DNA of 49,384 nt from positions 1 through 49,384 of the forward strand of contig JBBRQP010000015.1 in the NCBI GenBank assembly GCA_038226175.1, read 5' to 3'. Origin of the DNA: JBBRQP01 sp038226175 (GTDB lineage Bacteria > Cyanobacteriota > Cyanobacteriia > Gloeobacterales > Anthocerotibacteraceae). Made by a program: the position numbers and the translations under genes. The first letter of the stretch is position 1; each line of letters starts with the position of its first letter. This document shows, in pieces, positions 1 through 7,419 of this stretch. Below the pieces are notes generated by a model. It did no database searches, had not been told where the DNA came from, and saw only the letters and a list, made by a program, of their open reading frames with translations.

Positions 1-85
1 CGGCAATTATTCGTTGTGAGCCTTCTTTATTGAAGTAGGCAGCTAAAATCCGTTGGCGCAGATCCACTGAATATGGTTTTCCCAT
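1..85 (-). CDS. IS630-family transposase, N-terminal fragment (runs off the left edge)
   Basis: Read on the minus strand from the ATG at 85, the first 28 codons give a peptide starting MGKPYSVDLRQRILAAYF and continuing NKEGSQRIIA. This is the characteristic helix-turn-helix N-terminus of IS630/Tc1-mariner-like transposases, which cut and paste at TA dinucleotides. The frame is open to the window edge, so the catalytic DDE domain lies outside. The overlapping longer minus-strand ORF at 27-248 is in another frame and is not the gene. Another fragment that looks like the C-terminus of this type of transposase lies at the right edge of the window, so both window ends fall inside IS copies, as expected for a contig broken at repeats. 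Confidence 0.75.
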   Translation of the reverse strand, partial: MGKPYSVDLRQRILAAYFNKEGSQRIIA

Positions 86-208
86 CACCCTCTCCATTTA
101 GTCCAATTAATATAGCTCTTTCACTTGAAAATTGCTGTAGACACACTGACTTCATATCATCGTCATTTGAAGTGTCTAGTATGAGAATGTTGTGATGGTT
201 CCTCAACC

Positions 209-703
209 ATGAATGCTTCCTTGCGTGTTTTATTTGTTGTAGGCTCACTCCTTGTGCCCTTGAGTGTTACGGCTCAGTCTTTGTCCCCTGTCCCTCAAGC
301 AGCTATTGATCCAATTCAAAATCTGCGCGCCAATGGGGCTGAGCCAATCCAAAATCTGAGAGACCGCCGTGCTGACGGGGCTGAGCCAATCCAAAATCTG
401 AGAGACCGCCGTGCTGACGGGGCTGAGCCAATCCAAAATCTGAGAGACCGCCGTGCTGACGGGGCTGAGCCGATTCAAAACCTGAGAGACCGCCGCGCTG
501 ATGGAGCTGAGCCAATCCAAAATCTGAGAGACCGTCGCGCTGATGGAGCTGAGCCAATTCAAAACCTGAGAGACCGCCGTGCTGATGGAGGTCAGCCAAT
601 TCAAAATTTTAGAGACAACCACATGCAAGGTGATCGCCAACTAGACGACCGTCGTGGTGAACGTCGTCAGAATATCAGACAACACTTTGGTCGCCGACCG
701 TAG
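209..703 (+). CDS. Secreted protein of 14-residue tandem repeats, function unknown
   Basis: 164 aa. Residues 1-23 form a signal peptide (hydrophobic core VLFVVGSLLVPLSV, cleavage near TAQS). The mature part is almost entirely six copies of GAEPIQNLRDRRAD, flanked by degenerate units (IDPIQNLRAN before, GGQPIQNFRDN after), then a very basic tail rich in Arg with RGERRQN and FGRRP. There are no cysteines and no recognisable enzymatic motif. The Arg/Asp alternation suggests a charged, extended or solenoid-like exported protein, but this is inference. A palindromic hairpin follows 10 bases after the stop and would end the transcript. The gene is flanked by an IS630 fragment on the left and has no operon partner. 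The ATG at 209 is chosen because the signal peptide starts there. I do not recognise a family. Confidence 0.65.
   Translation: MNASLRVLFVVGSLLVPLSVTAQSLSPVPQAAIDPIQNLRANGAEPIQNLRDRRADGAEPIQNLRDRRADGAEPIQNLRDRRADGAEPIQNLRDRRADGAEPIQNLRDRRADGAEPIQNLRDRRADGGQPIQNFRDNHMQGDRQLDDRRGERRQNIRQHFGRRP
335..586. repeat. Six tandem 42-bp coding repeats
   Basis: Exact 42-bp period with units starting at 335, 377, 419, 461, 503 and 545. Each encodes the same 14 residues, and a degenerate seventh unit starts at 587. The first units are nearly identical in DNA, while later ones carry synonymous changes (CCAATC/CCGATT/CCAATT, AATCTG/AACCTG). This indicates repeat expansion under protein-level constraint. Copy number is likely to vary between strains. 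Confidence 0.9.
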
Positions 704-713
704 TCCTTGGAAA

Positions 714-749
714 CTAGCCTTGCTGATTTAGCTAAATCAGTAAGGCTAG
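714..749 (+). terminator. 36-nt hairpin downstream of the repeat protein
   Basis: CTAGCCTTGCTGATTT, a central AGCT, then AAATCAGTAAGGCTAG. The two arms pair along their whole length with one G-T type mismatch. It begins 10 nt after the stop at 703. There is no clear T run after it, so it may be a weak or bidirectional terminator or an mRNA 3'-end stabiliser. Confidence 0.5.
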
Positions 750-843
750 CAAATCTAGGGAGTTACCGTAAAATCGGTTCTACCCTTATCTTTATCTCCA
801 AGAATAGTCATACCACTTCCGTTTAGATAGTCATTTATGGGCT

Positions 844-896
844 GAGAAAGCCCCCCCGCCCCATAAATGGGGAGCTAAAACTAGAAGACCTATGGC
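844..896 (+). repeat. 53-bp short repeat, related to the 150-bp palindromic family
   Basis: Contains the AGCCCCCCCGCCCCATAAAT terminus of the 150-bp repeats described at 36485, but then continues with GAGCTAAAACTAGAAGACC and ends CTATGGC instead of the long element's interior. The reverse complement of 7354-7406 matches it over all 53 bases with three differences. The preceding bases ATTTATGGG pair with CCCATAAAT, so this copy can form an extra hairpin. Confidence 0.75.
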
Positions 897-1196
897 ACGC
901 CAGCATTGGGGGCGGGAGCCGACTGTTCAAACGGAAACGATATTTTTATTTTTTTCTGTTACTCTTGCTGAACTATATAAACGAGCTTTTAGGATTTTTA
1001 ATAGTGCCAAGCTCATTACATACATAGAAACAGATATACCGACCTTTGACTTCCTAGGTACGAACCCCAATGATTTTAGCCACCCAACTTTTGTTGTTTT
1101 TCTGTAGACCTCTTGCATAAATGGTAAAGTCACATTAAAACCTGTAACCAGCCGACAGTCAGAGTTTGTACCTTACTATCAGAGTGATCCATAAGC
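897..1196. other. Intergenic stretch without a supported gene
   Basis: The whole gap from 704 to 1196 holds the hairpin at 714-749 and the short repeat at 844-896. The rest is AT-rich. A 71-codon open frame at 892-1107 begins inside the repeat, has no ribosome binding site and no protein-like composition, and I do not call it. The promoter of the TPR gene at 1197 must lie here, but I see no convincing -35/-10 pair. Confidence 0.5.
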
Positions 1197-2336
1197 ATGA
1201 TTAAAGTCCTTATCACGCGGTGTCTCACGGCTACACTTCTATTTACAACAGCAGCACTGTTGTTCTTGGTGCCAGTGGTCATGTTGTTTCCTGCCTCTGC
1301 CCAGACTAAGCAGGAACGGAAAGTTGAGGCAGAGCAGCTGATGAATCAAGCCAGTCAGCAATTGCAGACCTTCGAGTACGAAGCTGCAGTCCAATCATTG
1401 CAACGGGCATTGACCATCTATCAGCAAGTCCAAGACCGTAAAGGGGAAGCTGGGGCATTGAAGAATCTGGGCATTGCTTACAATTCGCAGTCTCAGTACG
1501 ATAAGGCCATTGATTACTACCAGCAGTCGTTGTCCATCTATCAGCAAGTTCAAGACCACAATGGGGAAGCCAAGGCGTTGAATAATCTGGGCATTGCTTA
1601 CTTCTTTCTGTTGCAGTACGACAAGGCCATCACGTACTACCAGCAGGCGTTGCCCATTTTTCAGCAAGTCCAAGACCGCAATGGGGAAGCTAATGCGCTG
1701 ATGAATCTGGGTCTTGCGTATAATTCGCAGTCGCAGTACGACAAAGCCATCACGTACTTGCAGCAGGCGTTGCCTATCTTTAAGCAAGTCCCAGACCGCA
1801 AGGGAGAAGCTACGACGCTGATGAATTTGGGCAATGCTTACCAATCGCTTTTTCAGTACGCCAAAGCCATTGACTACTATCAGCAGTCGTTATCCATCTA
1901 TCAGCAAGTCCAAGACCGCAATTGGGAAGCTGGGGCGCTAATAAATCTGGGTAGTGCTTACCGACAGGTGTCGGAGTACGATAAGGCTTTTACGTACTGG
2001 CAGCAAGCATTGACCATCTATCAGCAAGTCAAAGACCGTGAAGGGGAAGCCTATACGCTGAATATTATGGGTATTACTTACAATTCACGGTCGGAGTACG
2101 CTAAAGCCATTGATTACTATCAGCAGGCATTGCCCATCTATCAGCAAGTCCAGGATCGCAAGGGGGAAGCCAAGATGCTGAATAATTTGGGTATTGCTTA
2201 CCGACATCTGTCGCAGTCCGGCAAAGCCATCACGTACTTGCAGCAGGCATTGTCGATCTATCAGGAAATCAAAGACCGCGATGGGGAAAAGTTAGTGCTC
2301 AGCAACCTTGGCTATTTTCTAAAAAGACAGAACTAG
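1197..2336 (+). CDS. Secreted tetratricopeptide (TPR_12/kinesin light chain-like) repeat protein
   Basis: 379 aa. Residues 1-36 are a signal peptide (LLFTTAALLFLVPVVMLF, then ASAQ). From about residue 55 to the end there are eight TPR-type units of exactly 40 residues, each of the form YDKAIDYYQQALxIYQQVQD followed by RKGEAxALxNLGIAY. This 40-residue spacing is the TPR_12 / kinesin light chain type rather than the 34-residue TPR. Such repeats form helical scaffolds for protein-protein contacts. In cyanobacteria they are often followed by a CHAT protease domain, but here the protein stops after the last repeat at FLKRQN, so it is TPR only. Export implies a periplasmic or surface role. It is not co-transcribed with a neighbour, since the next gene converges on it across a palindromic repeat. 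Confidence 0.8.
   Translation: MIKVLITRCLTATLLFTTAALLFLVPVVMLFPASAQTKQERKVEAEQLMNQASQQLQTFEYEAAVQSLQRALTIYQQVQDRKGEAGALKNLGIAYNSQSQYDKAIDYYQQSLSIYQQVQDHNGEAKALNNLGIAYFFLLQYDKAITYYQQALPIFQQVQDRNGEANALMNLGLAYNSQSQYDKAITYLQQALPIFKQVPDRKGEATTLMNLGNAYQSLFQYAKAIDYYQQSLSIYQQVQDRNWEAGALINLGSAYRQVSEYDKAFTYWQQALTIYQQVKDREGEAYTLNIMGITYNSRSEYAKAIDYYQQALPIYQQVQDRKGEAKMLNNLGIAYRHLSQSGKAITYLQQALSIYQEIKDRDGEKLVLSNLGYFLKRQN
1375..2334. repeat. Eight tandem 120-bp coding repeats (TPR units)
   Basis: The TAC of the conserved tyrosine codon recurs at 1377, 1497, 1617, 1737, 1857, 1977 and 2097, with TCC in place of it at 2217. The period is a strict 120 bp with no indels. Units share long runs of identical DNA (for example CAGCAAGTCCAAGACCGCAA), so the array is a target for recombination and copy-number change. 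Confidence 0.85.
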
Positions 2337-2419
2337 CCCGAGTTACCCATTATATTTTTCAAACAGGCTGTCCAAGCCAGTTACCATAGTGTCTCCATAG
2401 TCATTCATACCCTGAAAAC

Positions 2420-2570
2420 GCCCCTCCGCCCCATAAATGGGGGACGAAGCCCAGCTAATACTTAGTTTGGATATCTAGGTTTAGAAGAACAAAGAGAGTT
2501 AACGCTTTATTGCTGAAAGTGTAACTTTCCCCAAGCGTGCCCTGGTTCCCCATTCATGGGGCGGAGGGGC
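2420..2570 (+). repeat. 150-bp palindromic intergenic repeat, full copy 1
   Basis: Starts CCCCTCCGCCCCATAAATGG, followed by GGGACGAAGCCCAGCTAATA. It ends with CCCTGGTTCCCCATTCATGG, then GGCGGAGGGGCTG. The ends are complementary to each other, each end also holds its own small hairpin (CCCC-ATAAAT-GGGG), and the centre holds an imperfect palindrome (AGAGAGTTAACGCTTT). It lies between the convergent TPR gene and ffh and could end transcription from both sides. The interior is most like the copy at 34234-34378. Confidence 0.85.
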
Positions 2571-2589
2571 TGACTATGCAAAGGGCTAG

Positions 2590-4038
2590 CTAACGCCCGA
2601 AACCTTTGCCTTTTTTCTTATTAACCTTACCGCCGCCACCCGGACGTGAAGGAGGACGTGGCGCGCGAGGCGGGCCTAGGCCACCACCCATGCCACCCAT
2701 GCCGGGCATCCCAGGAAAGCCGCCGCCGCCGCGTCCCATTTGTCCTACCTGCTGCATCATCATGCGCATATTTTCAAAATCATTGAGCAGTTTACCGACT
2801 TCTTGGACGGTTGCGCCAGACCCACGGGCGATGCGTTTTTTGCGAGAATTATCAATCAAAGTAGGTTTACGGCGTTCTTCTTTAGTCATCGAATTGATCA
2901 TCGCTTCGGTGCGTTTGAGTTGCACTTCCCCTTGCTCAATTTGATCATCACTGAGTTTATTCATCCCTGGCATCATTTTCATAATGCCGCCGAGGGAACC
3001 CAAACGTTTGATCATCCGCATTTGACCAATAAAGTCTTCGAGATTAAACTCCGCCTTGAGGATTTTCTCCTCCATCTTTTTGGCATCGTTGATATCCATT
3101 TCCTCTTGGGCTTTTTCGACCAAGGTCAAGATATCGCCACTACCGAGAATCCGTGAGGCCATGCGTTCTGGGTAAAACGGCTGGAGGGCTTCGACTTTTT
3201 CGCCGGTACCAATAAATTTAATTGGCTGACCAGAAATTGTTCTGACCGAGAGCGCGGCACCACCGAGGGTATCACCATCCATCTTGGTCAAAATTGCCCC
3301 AGTCAAACCAATCTGTTCGTGGAAACTACGGGTCAAATTAGCTGCCTCTTGACCGATCATCGCATCGACTACCAGTAAGACTTCATCGGGTTGGACGACC
3401 GCTTTGATTTGGGCTAATTCCCCCATCAAATTTTCATCAATTTGTAGACGACCAGCGGTGTCTACAATCAACACATCATAATTTTCCTGTTGAGCTTGGT
3501 GTAGGGCATTACGGGCAATATCCACAGGGTTTGCCGTCGTCCCCTCTTGATAGACGGGGATCTGAATTTGATTACCTAGGGTGACTAACTGGTCGACAGC
3601 GGCCGGACGGTAAACATCACAAGCAGCTAGTAGAGTCCGGCGTTTCTCTTTTTTGAGATAAAGCGCGAGTTTGGCGCAGGCCGTTGTTTTCCCGGCACCC
3701 TGTAGTCCACACATCAGAATTACTACGGGTTTATTACCCGGACGACTACTTGTGCTGACTAAAGGCGTATTAGCCTCGCCCATCAAGTTGGTTAATTCGC
3801 CATACACCACATGCATAAATTGCTGGGTGGGATTGAGATGCAGCAAGACATCTTTACCCAAGGCCGTTTCTTTGACGTGCACTTCAAATTCTTTAATCAC
3901 CTGCAAATTGACATCGGCTTCGAGTAAGGCGCGGCGCACCATCCGCAATGGCTCAGTAATATTTTGCTCGGTTAGCTTGCCCTCGCCCTTGAGGGACTTA
4001 AAGGCACCTTCGAGTTTCTCGGCTAGGGCTTCAAACAT
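2590..4038 (-). CDS. ffh: Signal recognition particle protein Ffh (SRP54)
   Basis: 482 aa, the full length expected. It is the GTPase that binds signal sequences of nascent membrane and exported proteins together with SRP RNA and docks on FtsY. It shows the N-domain helices (1-90), the G1 loop GLQGAGKTT (111-119), DTAGR (193-197), TKMDGD (251-256, usually TKLDGD), then the methionine-rich M domain with LGSLGGIMKMMPGM and the SRP-RNA-binding SRKKRIARGSG. The C-terminus is a Gly/Met/Pro-rich tail ending in a basic KKKGKGFGR. It is the last gene of a minus-strand operon, starting 27 nt after the stop of the M61 peptidase gene. A palindromic repeat follows its stop. Confidence 0.97.
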   Translation of the reverse strand: MFEALAEKLEGAFKSLKGEGKLTEQNITEPLRMVRRALLEADVNLQVIKEFEVHVKETALGKDVLLHLNPTQQFMHVVYGELTNLMGEANTPLVSTSSRPGNKPVVILMCGLQGAGKTTACAKLALYLKKEKRRTLLAACDVYRPAAVDQLVTLGNQIQIPVYQEGTTANPVDIARNALHQAQQENYDVLIVDTAGRLQIDENLMGELAQIKAVVQPDEVLLVVDAMIGQEAANLTRSFHEQIGLTGAILTKMDGDTLGGAALSVRTISGQPIKFIGTGEKVEALQPFYPERMASRILGSGDILTLVEKAQEEMDINDAKKMEEKILKAEFNLEDFIGQMRMIKRLGSLGGIMKMMPGMNKLSDDQIEQGEVQLKRTEAMINSMTKEERRKPTLIDNSRKKRIARGSGATVQEVGKLLNDFENMRMMMQQVGQMGRGGGGFPGMPGMGGMGGGLGPPRAPRPPSRPGGGGKVNKKKGKGFGR

Positions 4039-4065
4039 GGCTATACCAAAGACGTATTACTTATT

Positions 4066-5739
4066 CTAAACCTTTAACTTAAGCCATGCTTGATAAAGAC
4101 GCTGTTGCTCAGGCGTCACCTTGGGTAAAGGGGTTACACTATAGCGCGTTGGCTGCGCGGGTGCCGGGTTGAGTGTAGTTTGCATCAGCTGGTCACGGCG
4201 AAAAAACGTAACCCTAGGCGCAGCACTGAGATGTAATAAGTCAGGCCAATTTTTAACCGTGATACGATAGTCTTCTAAGGCAACGAGTTCATCACCGGGG
4301 CATAACCGAGCATGTTGGGCAGGAGAATTACTTTCGACAACTTTAATTATTGGTTTTTCCTGATCCAAACGAATGCCCGTGTAAGGTATTTTTTCGTAAT
4401 GCGGTATTAGTTGTAAACCAAATGCACCCAAAAATTTGTCATAGGGTAAAGGCTCAATACCCGCAATGTAGCGATCATAAAAATCAGTTAGATCAACCCC
4501 AGCTACTTGCTCAATCGTGCACCATAGATCAGCTTCACCGTAAGCCTGTCCGCCACTTGTTTGATAGGTTTGCCAAAGTTGACGAAACACATCATCAAAG
4601 GTTTTATTGGTAGTTTGACGAATCTGTAGGTCGAGCAAACAAATTACTAAATGACCGCGTAAATAATAAGAAACACTGGAATTCACACTATTTTCATCAG
4701 GACGATAGAGTTTAATCCAAGCATCCCAACTCGATTGGGTCAGACATTGAATCTGTTGACCGGGTGTGGTTTCTAAGCGGGTGATTGCATCAGATAGTAA
4801 GTGTAAATAGCGTTTGTCGTCATACAAACCCGCCCGCAAACAAATCAGCTCGTCATAATAGGCCGTCGCCCCTTCACAAAACCATAATACGGAAACATAA
4901 TTTTCTTGGCTATAGTCAAAATGATCAAGAGTCTGAGGCCGCAAGCGCTTGATATTCCAGGTATGAAAAAACTCATGGGCCACTAGTTGTAAAAATTTCT
5001 CGTATTTCTCACGCGGCTGAAACTGTAACCGAGGAAATAATAAACTAGTCGAATTTTTGTGTTCTAAGCCCCCATAACTATCCGCAACATGCAGCATAAA
5101 AAGATATTCATCATAGGGCAGTCCCCCAAATATCTGAGCCGTAGTTCCAATAATCTGAGTCGCATCTTCGATGATTTTGGTTACTTGATAATTGCCCTTA
5201 CCCCAAATCACTAAGCGATGGGTTTTTTCAAGCACCACAAAACTATGTGCCTCGTGTAAGCCCATTTCAACCGGAGAATCTATCAATTCATCATAATCAG
5301 CAGCGCGATAAGTCGTCGTCGTTTCCTGTTTCAAACTAGTCGCTATTTGCCAATCTGCGTAGGGAAGTTCTAACTCCAAGCGATGAAACTGCTCTCGAGC
5401 AGGCGCATAGAGTAGACACACACAAGCGCAGTTAAAATAACCATGCGTTTGATCAAGATGACTCGTCCGTACACTCAATTCGTAGGCATAAATTTTATAG
5501 GTCACGACGAGTTCGGCTGTCTCAGTTGGTACTTCGATTTGCCACGTATTTTTATTAACTTTTTGCCAGCTATATTCACAACTAAATTCTTGTAGATGGC
5601 GGCTATATTCACGCACTAAATAAGACCCTGGTGTCCAGACAGGTAGCATCAAAGTTACTTGAGCTACCGGATCTTGGATGCGCATGGTGATATTAAATAA
5701 ATGCGTTAGAGGTTGACAGGCGATCTGATAGGTGATCAT
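4066..5739 (-). CDS. M61-family metallopeptidase with PDZ domain
   Basis: 557 aa, the normal size for bacterial M61 (glycyl aminopeptidase-like) peptidases. There is an N-terminal beta-rich domain (1-170) and the conserved GGLEHKNST (224-232), followed by the zinc site HEFFHTWNIKRLRP (HExxH at 255-259) with the third ligand Glu289 in WFCEGATAYY. A C-terminal PDZ domain lies around 450-520, where VVESNSPAQHARLCPGDELV forms the peptide-binding core. No signal peptide is visible, so it is probably cytoplasmic. The family removes N-terminal Gly/Ala residues from peptides; the substrate here is unknown. It lies between mnmA and ffh on the same strand with short gaps (55 and 27 nt), which points to one operon. 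Confidence 0.9.
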   Translation of the reverse strand: MITYQIACQPLTHLFNITMRIQDPVAQVTLMLPVWTPGSYLVREYSRHLQEFSCEYSWQKVNKNTWQIEVPTETAELVVTYKIYAYELSVRTSHLDQTHGYFNCACVCLLYAPAREQFHRLELELPYADWQIATSLKQETTTTYRAADYDELIDSPVEMGLHEAHSFVVLEKTHRLVIWGKGNYQVTKIIEDATQIIGTTAQIFGGLPYDEYLFMLHVADSYGGLEHKNSTSLLFPRLQFQPREKYEKFLQLVAHEFFHTWNIKRLRPQTLDHFDYSQENYVSVLWFCEGATAYYDELICLRAGLYDDKRYLHLLSDAITRLETTPGQQIQCLTQSSWDAWIKLYRPDENSVNSSVSYYLRGHLVICLLDLQIRQTTNKTFDDVFRQLWQTYQTSGGQAYGEADLWCTIEQVAGVDLTDFYDRYIAGIEPLPYDKFLGAFGLQLIPHYEKIPYTGIRLDQEKPIIKVVESNSPAQHARLCPGDELVALEDYRITVKNWPDLLHLSAAPRVTFFRRDQLMQTTLNPAPAQPTRYSVTPLPKVTPEQQRLYQAWLKLKV

Positions 5740-5794
5740 AGATAACGCTACACTCCGAAGTATTTTTCTATCAAAAAAGACAGCCGCTCAAAAC

Positions 5795-6862
5795 TCATAC
5801 CAAAATAACTCCACCGCCCAAAACTCGCTCCCCATCATACCAAACAGCAGCCTGAGCGGGTGTGATGCCCCATTGCGGTTGGGCAAATTCGATACGGACA
5901 GCATCCTCCGCGAGTGGAATCAAGGTCGCTGCAACTGGTTGTGCCCGATAGCGAATCTGCACGTTACAGGCAATCGGCATTTGTGGTGAGGCCATCGAGA
6001 CCCAATTGACTTGACGTACTTCACAGCTATCGAGATAACCCTCAGGACGCGCACCCACAACGACGCGATTACGCCCCATATCTAAGGCTAATACGTACAA
6101 AGGCTGCGCAGCTGCCACGCCCAGACCTTTGCGCTGACCAATCGTATAGTGATGGGCTCCATCATGTTGCCCTAAAATATTTCCGGCTTGATCGACGATA
6201 TCGCCCGGAGCCGGGTCGATATGTTCATCCAAAAATTCTCGCATTGAGCCAGCTGCTTCTACAAGACACAGATCCATACTCTCAGGCTTGGTGGCAACCG
6301 ATAGACCCAGTTGCGCCGCTAGTTCGCGGGTTTGGACTTTGGTCATCTCGCCTAAGGGAAATACTGCCGCACTTAATTGATCTTGAGTCAGTTCATAAAG
6401 AAAATAAGACTGGTCTTTTTGATCATCGACTGCGCGCAAAAGCTGGTAGCGACCTGTGGTTGGCTCGAAATAAACCCGCGCATAATGTCCCGTAGCGAGT
6501 TTGGTAACCCCCAAATGCTCACGACAATAATCTAACATCAAGCCAAATTTTAGTTCTCGGTTACAGCGCGAACAGGGGAGTGGCGTTACGCCTGCCCGAT
6601 ATCCGGCGACCACAAACTCTTTGATCACCTGCTCAAATTGTTGGCGCACATCCACAATTTGATGGGGAATGTCTAACTGTTCACAAATACGTGCGGCATC
6701 TTTCATACCATCTGAGCAGCAGGAGCCTGCCCCGCGCATTAGCCACAGGGTCAAACCCAGAACTTTATAATTTGCCATCAATAAGTGCGCCGCCACAGAG
6801 CTATCTACCCCGCCGGACAGACCGATCACAATTTTTTCTTTAGTGCTAATCACGGTATGCAA
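5795..6862 (-). CDS. mnmA: tRNA-specific 2-thiouridylase MnmA
   Basis: 355 aa, full length. It adenylates and then thiolates U34 of tRNA-Lys, -Glu and -Gln, with sulfur relayed from a cysteine desulfurase. The PP-loop SGGVDSS is at 16-22. The catalytic cysteines are visible as Cys100 in PCSRCNRELKFG and Cys199 in ESMDLC, with the family motifs GHYAR and HYTIGQRKGLGV. It is the first gene of the minus-strand run mnmA - M61 peptidase - ffh. Its start (ATG at 6862) is 90 bp from the divergent small secreted gene at 6953, so that gap must hold both promoters. Confidence 0.96.
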   Translation of the reverse strand: MHTVISTKEKIVIGLSGGVDSSVAAHLLMANYKVLGLTLWLMRGAGSCCSDGMKDAARICEQLDIPHQIVDVRQQFEQVIKEFVVAGYRAGVTPLPCSRCNRELKFGLMLDYCREHLGVTKLATGHYARVYFEPTTGRYQLLRAVDDQKDQSYFLYELTQDQLSAAVFPLGEMTKVQTRELAAQLGLSVATKPESMDLCLVEAAGSMREFLDEHIDPAPGDIVDQAGNILGQHDGAHHYTIGQRKGLGVAAAQPLYVLALDMGRNRVVVGARPEGYLDSCEVRQVNWVSMASPQMPIACNVQIRYRAQPVAATLIPLAEDAVRIEFAQPQWGITPAQAAVWYDGERVLGGGVILV

Positions 6863-6952
6863 CCCCAGTGATTCTTATCTTAACATCGGGGTAGTTGAGG
6901 TAGCTGAGTTGAGGCTCTACACTGATAAGTAGCAGTTTTTCTTGTACTTTCT

Positions 6953-7255
6953 ATGAACCGCACCAGCATCTTTTTACTGGTTACCTTGCTCATCGCTCTG
7001 CCTGTCTCTGCCAAAAATGCTAAAGAACTCATTACAACGCCCAAATCTGCCACCATGGAACTAGGCGTGCGTACTCCTCAATATGGTCGTGTTGTGACAC
7101 CCATTAACCAGCAACAAAAACGCTATCAAAAAAATTATCGCTGTGGTAACAAAGCTGACCCATTTCTCTATACCCGTCCCTTCAATGATGGAATTGATCT
7201 GGTTCGCTTAACTCAGGCTTACATTAATGGTGAAAAAGATGTTTGTAAAAATTAG
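6953..7255 (+). CDS. Small secreted protein, unknown function
   Basis: 100 aa. Signal peptide MNRTSIFLLVTLLIALPVSA with cleavage before KNAKE. The mature part is about 80 residues with two cysteines (YRCGNK and KDVCKN) that could form a disulfide bond outside the cytoplasm. A Gln/Lys/Tyr-rich middle (NQQQKRYQKNYR) and DGIDLVRLTQAYINGEKDVC follow. No known domain is recognised. It stands alone, divergent from mnmA and convergent with the subtilase gene at 7420. A strong hairpin follows. Confidence 0.6.
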   Translation: MNRTSIFLLVTLLIALPVSAKNAKELITTPKSATMELGVRTPQYGRVVTPINQQQKRYQKNYRCGNKADPFLYTRPFNDGIDLVRLTQAYINGEKDVCKN

Positions 7256-7280
7256 GTACTAAACTTGCAGACAAGTACCC

Positions 7281-7324
7281 AAAAAAATGCCCGTCCTGCT
7301 CATGTTTCAAGGAGCAAAACGGGC
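7281..7324 (-). terminator. Rho-independent terminator of the subtilase gene at 7420
   Basis: The stem GCCCGT (7289-7294) pairs with ACGGGC (7319-7324), with an inner TGCTC/GAGCA stem. Read on the minus strand it is followed by a run of seven T (7281-7287). This is a canonical terminator for the minus-strand gene ending at 7420. On the plus strand it could also stop the small secreted gene, less efficiently. Confidence 0.8.
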
Positions 7325-7353
7325 TTATACGATTTCCGATCCCAACCCCAGGA

Positions 7354-7406
7354 GCCATAGGTCTTCTGATTTTAGCTACCCATTTATGGGGCGGGGGGGC
7401 TTTCTC
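7354..7406 (-). repeat. 53-bp short repeat, second copy
   Basis: The reverse complement matches 844-896 with three differences in 53 bases. It carries the same AGCCCCCCCGCCCCATAAAT terminus as the 150-bp family but its own tail AGCTAAAATCAGAAGACC. It lies between the terminator at 7281 and the stop codon of the subtilase gene at 7420. Confidence 0.75.
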
Positions 7407-7419
7407 CACTAGCAAATAA

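Noticed and set aside
27..248. Minus-strand 73-codon frame at the left edge
   Set aside because: It overlaps the clear IS630 N-terminus in a different frame and has no family similarity.
335..586. The 42-bp repeats as a CRISPR array
   Set aside because: There are no unique spacers; the units are contiguous and coding. No cas gene is present anywhere in the window.
245..640. Long open frames antisense to the repeat protein (245-640, 303-599)
   Set aside because: A 42-bp repeat without stops in one frame keeps other frames open as well. Only the plus frame has a signal peptide and repeat units with synonymous changes.
892..1107. 71-codon plus-strand frame
   Set aside because: Starts inside a repeat, has no ribosome binding site and looks like translated AT-rich intergenic DNA.
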